Shown here: positions 50,506 to 59,097 of the stretch, in pieces
How the letters are laid out: every line of letters begins with the position of its first letter
Numbering within the stretch: the first letter of the stretch is position 1
Origin: Ophioceras dolichostomum
Lineage: Eukaryota; Ascomycota; Sordariomycetes; Magnaporthales; Ophioceraceae
Assembly: GCA_003049485.1 (NCBI GenBank)
Contig: PYST01000056.1
Location: forward strand, 62,001-126,000
DNA: 64,000 nt
Direction: 5' to 3'
Notes under the pieces: generated by a model
Told to the model about the DNA's origin: nothing
What the model saw: only the letters and a program-made list of their open reading frames with translations
Databases searched by the model: none
Made by a program: the position numbers and the translations under genes

Positions 50506-51135
50506 CTTGTCGGCGCGCGCATCTAGCAAAGGGGAAAACTGAAGAAAAGAAGGGAAGAAGGAAAGGGATTGAGGTCAAGCAAAAAGCAGACTCGAATCAA
50601 GTTGCCTCTGCAGTTAAGAAGAAATAAAAGGAAGGAAGACGAAGAGGTGTAAACAACGGGGGGGAAAGGGAGGAGTCGGGGATGTGCGCATGGAGCTGGC
50701 GACAGATCTGGCTTCAAAAAATATCCCAACCCAAAACTGTGATGATGTGTCCCAAATTGAGGTGGAGTTGTGAGCACGTGACGTAGATCGAGCTTCCATT
50801 GAATTGTGTTCTCGAAGCTGTGGCGGTGGCTGGAGAACCCCTGACTGGAATTGTGGAGAATGGTGCACTTGTGGCAAGGAACTGGACCCTGGATTTTTTT
50901 TCAATGTGAATTGGAACCGCCAACGCTGGCGAGACTGCACAAGGTTGGAGGAAGGGTTCATCACTTTCGTCTTTGAGAGATATCCGTCGAAGATCTCAGT
51001 TTGTGTGTGACCAACATTTCTCCGCCGCTCACTCGCGCATATTGTTCCTACTAAAATTTCTCACCTTTGTATGATATCGCCGTCTCATGGGGGTGGGCTT
51101 TTAGAAGGAAATTTCACAGGTAGCTCTTCTTGTTC
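50506..51135. promoter_or_regulatory. Divergent promoter of Sec61 and MOD5
   Basis: A 630-bp region serves both start codons. It contains a CACGTGAC element at 50775-50782 near its middle and a polypurine stretch close to the Sec61 side. No ORF inside is protein-like. Confidence 0.6.
50775..50782. promoter_or_regulatory. CACGTGAC E-box-like element
   Basis: A perfect CACGTG core followed by AC, a common fungal promoter element of the Cbf1/bHLH type. It lies 270 bp from the Sec61 start and 354 bp from the MOD5 start. Role inferred from position and motif. Confidence 0.45.
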
Positions 51136-52919
51136 ATGCTCCTCGCTCGGCGCTTCTCCCGCCCTGGTACTATCCGCCAGCGAATCCCTTTATTTTCGCG
51201 ATATGTCATGAGCATGGCGACGCCGCGAGTGCCGCCATCCGAGCCCCTCATGGTCGTGATGGGCACCACTGGGGTCGGAAAGTCAGATGTACGTAGAAAC
51301 ATTTTCCCCAGCTATAAACAGCGAATAGAGCTAATTCGGCCGCAAAAACACATGTTGTGCCTGATATCCTGGTTTCCCAGCTGGCAGTTGAGCTGGCGTG
51401 CCGGTTCAACGGCGAGATCATCAACGCGGACGCGATGCAGATGTACAGGGGCCTCCCCATCATAACGAACAAGATCTCTGCTGAGGAGCAGCGGGGCGTC
51501 CCGCACCATCTGCTGGGCATCATCGGCCTGGACGAGCCCACGTGGGACGTGCACGTCTTCAGGCGGGAGGCGGACAAGACCATCCGCGAGATCCGGAGCA
51601 GGGGCCGCGTGCCCATCGTCGTCGGTGGTACGCACTACTACACCGACGGCCTGCTCTTCGACGACCACCTGGTGACCACAGAAGACGGCGACGACGACAG
51701 CGCCACCAGCACGAACTTCCAATCCCGTGCTGGTGATCATCCTATCCTCGCAGCTCCGACCGAGGATATCCTCGCAAAGCTGCGTGAGGTAGACCCGGTG
51801 ATGGCGGACAGGTGGCAGCCCAAGGACCGGCGCAAGATCCAACGCTCTCTGGAGATTTTCCTCACCACAGGCCGACGGGCTTCAGACATCTACGCCGAGC
51901 AGCAGGTCCGCAAAGAGGCTAAGCGCCGACAACTGTCGACAGCGGCGGCGGCACCCATTCAACGGCCCCCCTGGCAGACGCTCATGTTCTGGGTGTACTC
52001 CGACCGCGACGTCCTGACGCAGCGCCTGGACGGCCGGGTGGACAAGATGATTGAGCGTGGCCTGATCGAAGAAACCAGTGAGCTGTTCGAGCACCTGCAG
52101 ACCGCCACTGCGAACGGCGCGGCCATCGACCGCACTACCGGCATTTGGCAGTCAATCGGGTTCAGCGAGATCGAGCCTTACCTCACCGGCCTGGCGGCAC
52201 GCCAGGGCCATGACCAGGATCAGGAGCAGGATCACACCCCAATCACTTTCAACGAGGCCTCACTGCAGGCGCTGAAGCTCTCGGGCATCGAAGCGATCAA
52301 GGCCGCGACGCGCCGGTACGCTCGGCATCAGGTGCGGTGGATCAAGCGCAAGACCCTCCCTTGGCTCCGGGACGAAGGCGACGCGGCCCTGGGTCACATG
52401 TTTGTCGTGGACAGCACCGACATCTCCAGATGGCAACAGGACGTGGCCGGCAAAGCAGTCGCGGTGACGAAGCGGTTCCTCGATGGCCAAGGTCCACCCT
52501 TTCCACCTTCCTCGTCGCCAGCAGCGGCAGCAGCAGCAGTAGAGGGGCCTAAGAAGGAGGAGGAGGATGATGAAGAGGAGGAGAAGTCGCTTCTGATGAT
52601 GGGCGATGCGGCGAAGGAGTTCTTGGAGGGGGCGCTCGCGGCAAGCAGGGAGGCGAAGGGCACGCCATGCCACAAGACATGCCAGACCTGCGGGACGACC
52701 GCCCTGACGGAGGAACGGTGGGAGGCGCATCTGAAGGGTAATAGGCATAGGAGGGTGACGAAGAGGGCCAAGAGGACTGCGCTTGTGCCGGCTGCTGGTT
52801 GTGCTAGGCAGACTGCTCTCGCGCCTGTGGAATGTCATGGAGATGATGACCAAGGTGCTGCTGCACCGGGAGATGGACATTCCCCTCGGAAAGAGTTAAA
52901 CGCGGCGTTATCAGCGTGA
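51136..52919 (+). CDS. tRNA dimethylallyltransferase (isopentenyltransferase)
   Basis: Transfers a dimethylallyl group to N6 of A37 in tRNAs that read UNN codons. Two exons, 51136-51288 and 51381-52919, give up to 563 aa. The splice restores the P-loop GTTGVGKSDLAVELA. Further motifs are INADAMQMYRGL (DSMQ-type), GGTHYYTDGLL and KDRRKIQRSLEIFL. A C-terminal C2H2-type zinc finger (CQTCGTTALTEERWEAHLKG, then NRHRR) is typical of eukaryotic Mod5. Three in-frame ATGs precede the P-loop: 51136 in weak context, 51208, and 51214 in strong context (A at -3, G at +4). The first adds an Arg-rich, acid-free leader (MLLARRFSRPGTIRQR) that looks like a mitochondrial presequence. Leaky scanning could therefore give mitochondrial and cytosolic/nuclear forms, as known for yeast Mod5. 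An acidic, low-complexity insert precedes the zinc finger. Confidence 0.94.
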
Positions 52920-53212
52920 ATCAGCCACGGCGGTTTAAGAGGAGACCGATTTTCTTTTTGATGTAACACCCAGGCTATGAACTAGTTGATCTCTACATCC
53001 GTACCTGGGTGCTGTATGATACTTGGAAGATCACCACCCACAAGAGGTAGTGATAATCAAGGACATCTATCTATCTTCCATTCAACGTTCACGCCACCCT
53101 TCTCCCACTGGTTCAGTCAGTGGTAAATGATACCGCTTCTTCATTCGCCCATGCCAAACACAATGAGTCGCTGGTCCCCTTAGACAAGGGTGTGGAAGTG
53201 CAGGCTGGACAT
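52920..53212. other. Convergent intergenic spacer
   Basis: About 290 bp between the stops of MOD5 (+) and the secreted protein gene (-). It probably contains both 3' UTRs; nothing else is seen. Confidence 0.6.
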
Positions 53213-54193
53213 CTAGCACTTGTCCCTGCCCACGATGACGTTCCAGTTTCCCACGACGAAGGTTTGGCCTTAGAAGGGGAAGGGAGGGAGCGGCAATGTT
53301 TTGCATGTCAGCGCAAGTCTCTCTCTGTCTCTCTCTCCTATACCCTAGCCGTGCGTTTGTTCTGTTGATGATCGGGTGATTGGGGAAGGGACTGTTAAAA
53401 CATACCGGAGACGACATCACGCTGGCGCCTGTCAATCTGGCCGCACTCGGAGACGGCGTGGAGGGCGACGTCCCCGAGGATGTGGCAGGGGACCACGATT
53501 CCGTATTTGTTGTCGTTGCACCAGTGGATGGCTCCGGCGAAGCTGCAGGTCATGCGGACGCAGACGCGGGGGCCGGCCGGGACGCGGCAGCCGCCCACCA
53601 TGCTGCGGAGCTTGTTCGCGCCCGACACGATCCAGGAGTTGTCGCAGCGCTCCCGGATGTTGCAGAGGGTGTTGGACTGACATTGAGAATATCAGTCATT
53701 TGTGCAATTCGGAGGGGGAATCAGATGAGAAGCAAAAGGTTGGGGGTTTACACGGTCGGGGTTGAGAAAAGAAAAAGAAAGAAAAAACATACGCCGTCGA
53801 TGGGAGTCTCCAGATAGTACGTGTCGTTGCTGAAGATGGTCATGTTGGGGTTCAGAGAGTGGACCTGGGCGTCGATATCCTGCGAAGCCACGTGTGAGCA
53901 CTGGGCGAGAACGCTAGATTGTGTCGTTGGGTCGGTGATCAGCATGAAACAAACCTCGAGAGAAATGCCGTTCAGGGTGATGGGGTCCTGGCCAGGGAAC
54001 ACGATGCCGCTCCACGTAATCGGGACCATAGGCTCGGAGGTCGAGGTCGCATTGGGATCCTGTCCGTCAAGTTAGTGATTCTTGTTTGGGCTGGCACGCG
54101 ACGGACCGATCCGAACGCCCTTACCTGCGTAGCTAGAGATTCGGTGGCAAAGAGGCCTAGGAGGATCAAGAAGATATGCAGAGCCGAAGCCAT
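53213..54193 (-). CDS. Small secreted cysteine-containing protein, unknown
   Basis: Predicted 195-aa extracellular protein in five exons: 54193-54125, 54059-53955, 53879-53793, 53676-53406 and 53268-53213. All joins keep phase, and the total of 588 nt closes exactly. Exon 1 is a signal peptide (MASALHIFLILLGLFATESL). The mature part has three N-glycosylation sequons (NAT, NMT, NDT) and nine cysteines, all in the last 110 residues. The spacing reads NTLC, ERC, VGGCR, RVC, MTC, HWCNDN, VPC, SEC and a terminal DKC. The block AIHWCNDN and the end GNWNVIVGRDKC resemble conserved small secreted proteins of plant-associated ascomycetes, but no named family is assigned. The odd cysteine count leaves one unpaired or available for dimerisation. 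The exon count is high for so short a gene, and the first three joins fall exactly between codons. Confidence 0.78.
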
Positions 54194-55240
54194 GGCGAAG
54201 AAGATCAAAGCTGTCAGAGAGAGAGAGAAGGAAGTATGTTGATGCTACAGTCAGAAAGCAGGCAAAATGTACGGAAGGTACCGCGGGAGACTAGAATGGG
54301 AGAAAGGCGAAGCAAGAGGGTGTCTCGATGGAAGAACGCAGAAAACACAAGTGGTGTGGAGGTGAGAGCAGACGCGGAAGAAGGAAATTTTCGGCGAAGC
54401 TCGTTTTGTGGACGAGATTTTTGTTGTGAGGTCTCCTCTCTTGCCCTAGCAACCCGACTGCCATGGCCTCCCGATGTGAGTGAATGACCACCATTAATTT
54501 CCAGATCAAACTGCCGAAAACATCAGACGAAAGGTGTACCAAAGTGAATAGCGAACCTCCTAGAACGCTTCATGACGGCGATGGCCTAGTCAAGTCTCAA
54601 AGCCCGAACAGACGCCCGAACAGACACCCCCCCCAGACACTATCTCTGCGGCAAGCGCGAGCTGATTTATACTTTCTAAATTTGCCTATCTACTGAGGTG
54701 AGGGCGGGAACGTCTATCTATCTAGGTCGTTGGCCGTTACACGGCAAGAATGAGGATGGAGCTACGGGTGGCTGAGGAAGTGTGTAGCTACGCTACATAG
54801 AGCCTGTCTGAACCCAAGATAAATCTAACAAGCAGCATCAAGCAAGCAAATATTGGGACAAAAACGCAGGCGACCCGACCACGATGGCTCTAGGGAAGAA
54901 GGTGGAGGGGGTACCCAGACCCGGGAGAAATGAAAAAGACGAGAAACGAAAGAAAAATAGGAAAACGATCAAGAAAGAATCCTGAATTGTCAACCAAGGA
55001 TATATCGCTCCCATCTATCACCTTTCGCCAACTCCTTTGGGCTTCGAGAAGATACGGTCACCTCAGGAAGCTGAACGTTACCAATAAGCCCGGGGATCAA
55101 AAGACGGCAGCTAGAGACCAGCCACCTACGTGCCTCAAAAGACCACGCATCCCCATGTAGGCACGTATGGGGAACTGCCTCTAGTGCAAGCGAGGACCCA
55201 TCCGAATAGCAGAGCTCGCACCACGCGAGGCTTTAAGCAG
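54194..55240. other. Intergenic region
   Basis: Upstream region of the secreted protein gene and 3' region of the repeat protein gene. No supported ORF. A CTATCTATCTAGG stretch near 54713-54725 and an inverted ACGTGCC-type motif near 55129-55165 were noted; neither is assigned a role. Confidence 0.5.
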
Positions 55241-57523
55241 CTAGTGGTGGCCGTGGTCGCTGCCCTGCTTGGCGGGGTGATGCTGCGGCGCGGCCGGGTC
55301 GGACGCGAGATTGTGCTGCTGCGCGGACTCGTGCACCTGCTGCAGCAGGCGGTCGGCGTGCAAGGCGTGGGCGCCGCCGCCCGACGACGACGACAGGCCC
55401 GCGGCGGGCGTGACGATGTCCGAGTTCAGGTGGTGCACGGACGCCGTGGCGGGCGCGGGCGCGGCGAGCCGGTCGGCGTGCAGGCCGTGGGCGCCAGCCG
55501 CGCCGGAGGAGGATGACTTGTTGTCGACGACCTTGCGGTCCGAGCCGAGGCGGTGGTGGCCCGACATCACGGTGTGTGTGGCGATCATGGGATCTGACTG
55601 CAGGTCGTGGGCGATGGCGGCCGCGGAGGGGCCGGTGGAGATCACGTCGGCGCTGAGGTCGTGGGCGCCGCGGCCCGCCTCGTGGCCGGCGGCGGGGTAG
55701 GCGAGGCTGTCGGCGCCGATGTGGTGCGCCACGCCGCCCTCATGGGTGTGCTTCTGCATCGGCGGCATCGTCGGCTGGTGGTGCGCCATGACGGCGTGCT
55801 GGCGCTGGTCCTTGTACTGGCTGGTGGGGCCCATCTGGTTCGCCGTTTTGTAGGCGTGCATGCTGCCGGCGCTGGCGCTGCCACCACTACCACTGGCGGT
55901 GTGGGTGCGCTGGTGGTTCATGCCAGCCTCGAATGCCTTCCGAATCGTGTCTTGCATCTCCTTGCTGTGCTGGTGCTGGTGCTGGTTTTTACTGGAGGCG
56001 GCCATCAGGTTCGCCATGTCGAACTGCATGTTGCCACCATTGGCGACGCTGTTCATGCCAGCCTCGAACGCCTTCTTGACCTCGTCCTGGAAGTCCTTGC
56101 CGGCATTTTTGAAGTCCGCCGTCAGCTTGCCGACCTCCATCGAGGTCTCCTTGCTGAAGTCCGCGATGTCCGAGCCGATCGAGCTGAGGTCCTCTTTGAG
56201 GTCCCGCTTGCCCGCCTTGCCCTTCTTGGCCGCCTTCTTGTCGGCCTTGGCGGCCTTCTTGCTGTCCTTGGAGGCGTTCGAGCCTGCCTTGTCCGCGGGC
56301 TGGGGGAGTGACATGAGGATTTGCTTGCCCTTGTTCTGGTGGTGATGGCTGAGGTTGGCAAGGCGCTCGATGTCATCGACGATGCTGGAGCCAACGCTCT
56401 CAATGCCCTTCAGGAGACCGCCGCCGAGGTCCCCGACGCTCTTCACAAGACCGCCGCCGAGATCCTCGACGCTGTGGAGCACGCCGCTTCCGAGCTTACT
56501 GACCGAATCCGCGGTGCCGGTTGTGAGCTTGCCAAGCGTGTCCCCGGTGCCGGCGGTGAGTCGGCCGAGGTCATCCATAGTGCCGGATGTGAGCTTTCCG
56601 ATGTCGCCGCCAACCTCACCGACGGTCCCGCCGAGGGATCCGCCGAATTTCGGAGTCATGGCACGCGAGGGGTCTTGACCAGGGTCACGGCCGCCGCCGC
56701 CACCGCCGCCGCCACCGCCGCCACCGCCGCCTCCCATTCCAAGCATCGAGCCCACCTTCCCGAGCGCGCCTGACAGCATGCCGCCGACGGCAGAAGCCTG
56801 TCCGACTCCAGTGCCATCGAGGGGCCCACATGACTGGAGCAGTTTGTTGATCTCGAGGATCGCCACGCGGAGGTGGTCCTTCGTGGCACAGGCCGCACCC
56901 TTCTGGGCCACGTCCGCGGACTCCATGGCCTTGTTGAGCTCCTTCGAGACACCGGCGAGGACGCTCTGCAGGGCGACCTGGACAGAGTCGTTGCTGTCGA
57001 GGCCGGTGCCGGCGGTGAGCGACTGCAGGCTGCTCTGAATCTTCAGGCACGCGTCCCCGAGGCTCGACAGCTGGAGAGTGGCGGCGTGGATCTGGCGAAG
57101 ACCCATCAGCTGCTTGGCAGCCATGCTCACCTGGGTCTGTAGCTCCGGGTTATTGGTGGCCACGGCCGAGCTCTGCAGCTTTTGGAGGCGGTCCCCAGCC
57201 TCGTTGAAGATCTTCTGGAAGACCGGGTCCGGCATGGGGTCGGACACCAACATGATGGACTGCGGCAGCGTCGGGACTGGCCCAGTGCCCATCGTGGTCG
57301 CGCCGCCGGCAGAAGAGGTTCCCGTAGCAGCAGAGTCGGCTCCTCCCATGGTGTCGCCGAGGCCCGGGACCATGCCCGGCGGAAGCATCTCCTTGGCAGT
57401 GTTCTCGACATTGTTCAAAAGGCCGTCGAGCATGCCCAGCGGGCCGCTGCTCCCGCCGCCGTCGTCAACATCATCGGGGCCCCGGACTCTGTGTCTATGG
57501 ACGCAAATGTAAGGACAGGCCAT
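55241..57523 (-). CDS. Unrecognised 760-aa repeat protein
   Basis: Single long ORF with a true ATG and no known domain. In order: residues 20-95 Gly/Met/Pro-rich; 95-235 predicted helical (FQKIFNEAGDRLQKLQSSA, ELNKAMESADVAQ, LRVAILEINKLLQSC); about 264-278 a polyglycine run; 310-386 seven consecutive 11-residue repeats of the type [KRD]-L-[TG]-x-G-x-x-x-x-[LVI]-x; 400-450 a Lys/Ala-rich basic stretch; then two copies of KAFEAGMN about 55-65 residues apart. Residues 596-760 are His-rich, with eight copies of H-x-[LI]-x-[SA]-D spaced 18-22 residues apart. No signal peptide or TM helix is seen. The first residues (MACPYICVHRHRV) overlap a possible CCATAG splice acceptor, so the true N-terminus may lie on another exon. 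The 11-mer periodicity recalls lipid-binding amphipathic repeats, but Gly is too frequent for a confident call. Confidence 0.7.
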   Translation of the reverse strand: MACPYICVHRHRVRGPDDVDDGGGSSGPLGMLDGLLNNVENTAKEMLPPGMVPGLGDTMGGADSAATGTSSAGGATTMGTGPVPTLPQSIMLVSDPMPDPVFQKIFNEAGDRLQKLQSSAVATNNPELQTQVSMAAKQLMGLRQIHAATLQLSSLGDACLKIQSSLQSLTAGTGLDSNDSVQVALQSVLAGVSKELNKAMESADVAQKGAACATKDHLRVAILEINKLLQSCGPLDGTGVGQASAVGGMLSGALGKVGSMLGMGGGGGGGGGGGGGGGRDPGQDPSRAMTPKFGGSLGGTVGEVGGDIGKLTSGTMDDLGRLTAGTGDTLGKLTTGTADSVSKLGSGVLHSVEDLGGGLVKSVGDLGGGLLKGIESVGSSIVDDIERLANLSHHHQNKGKQILMSLPQPADKAGSNASKDSKKAAKADKKAAKKGKAGKRDLKEDLSSIGSDIADFSKETSMEVGKLTADFKNAGKDFQDEVKKAFEAGMNSVANGGNMQFDMANLMAASSKNQHQHQHSKEMQDTIRKAFEAGMNHQRTHTASGSGGSASAGSMHAYKTANQMGPTSQYKDQRQHAVMAHHQPTMPPMQKHTHEGGVAHHIGADSLAYPAAGHEAGRGAHDLSADVISTGPSAAAIAHDLQSDPMIATHTVMSGHHRLGSDRKVVDNKSSSSGAAGAHGLHADRLAAPAPATASVHHLNSDIVTPAAGLSSSSGGGAHALHADRLLQQVHESAQQHNLASDPAAPQHHPAKQGSDHGHH

Positions 57524-59097
57524 CTCGCCTGGCTCTCATAGGCTTGCCGCCTTCCAGGTCAGAGAATTGGAGGGTTAAGCACGAAGAATGCAGGTGTGGG
57601 GGTGATGGTAGTGGCAGAGCACGCGGAACTCAAAATGAATGTGGTCTTTGGACAATAGCGGGAGTGTTGGGTATACGACGGTGACGGTGTTCTGGGGGGA
57701 GAATTAGAGATCCCACCGATAGTTAGGCGTAATGATTTTGACGATATCTAGTAGTTAAGATGTGTAGCCGAATGATATTGGGACATCAAGAGACAATCGA
57801 GGTTGCGGGAATAGCGACGGCTATGTGTTAGGTGGCCTGGTGGTAGGAGAGCAACTAGAACGGCCGGGAGCAGTGTGTGGGAGTTTTTCTTTTCTCTCTC
57901 CAAGTTTTCCTTGCCCCCCGCTGCTGAATCCTGCCTTCCTCTCTCCATGCACCCTCCGTTGATGCCGTGCTGGGAAGGCACAGCCAACACACTTCACTTG
58001 AAGCACCGCCATTGAGCCCCTTACTGTGGAAGCTGCTCGTCAGTCAGAGGGCAACTGACCCGCGAGACCACGCTGCGCATCGTACGGTTCGTCATCGTTG
58101 AGGACTGTGGTCCTTCCGTGGGTACGATCCGCCCTTACCCGGGACGTGAGCCGTAGTCGAAGCGGAGAAAGCCCTACTATGTACTAGGGACCTACCTTCC
58201 TTCCAGATGTTGAATAGGTCGCCCACGTCTCGCCATGGCTGCCGCGATTTTGGGTAACTGCCAGTTGCTCGGTTTGGGTTGATTGGTTCTAGCCGGCACG
58301 CAAGGAAGGTACTACTGTGGAGGCGATCATGATGGCTCAACAACGCGCTTCAATCCTCGTGAGAAAGACGGCTTTTCGGTCCCGCCGACCAGGCTATTGA
58401 TAAAATGAGTTGCTCCAGGAGTCTCTGTGTTGACATTGCATTGCCTCGCATTTTTTTGTCATTGTTTCTCATAATCTTCTTTTTGCTCTGGTCTGGGGAA
58501 GTAGTCTGTCGAGGGGACATTGAATCACGTGGAAGAACAGCTGACTCTCCTCGACCACATTGTCGCGTGGTCAAAGCTTCTGACCAGCCCGCCCCGCCTT
58601 GGCGGCGTAACCCCACCACATCACGGCAGGGAGGGCGACAGGCAACCAACCATATCCCTTCACCCAACAACGACCTCGAATGCTCCGGCGCAAGTGAACT
58701 CTTTGACCACTTTCTCCGGTGTGGCAGGCAGTCCACTGTAGCTGTACCTGAGAGGATTTGGTCAGTTATCGGGCAAGTAGACTACTTACCTACCTGCCTA
58801 GTCACTGGCGGGGATGATGGGCATATAACCGCAGCACCCAAGATCTCAACCAAGAGGTATGCCCAGTTCTATCCCAACCCGGAGCTCAGCCTCGGAAGCT
58901 CTTGCACCACTATCCCTTCCCGAGCTAGCGATTTCCAAGAAGAACCTCTATCTTCCTACTCGGTCTACAAACTAACACCTAAGCTCAAAATTCTTGAAGC
59001 GTCAACCTCCATCGATCTTGTACCCATCCGTCTGACCCGACTACCGCCTGCCTGCGCCTCTCGGTGGTAAATACCTACCACCTACCTATCCATCAGC
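57524..59097. other. Divergent intergenic region, repeat protein / CAND1
   Basis: Holds the 5' regions of both flanking genes. A 221-codon plus-strand ORF (58405-59070) ends 28 bp before the CAND1 start codon. It has no recognisable domain and is listed among the findings rather than as a gene. Confidence 0.5.
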
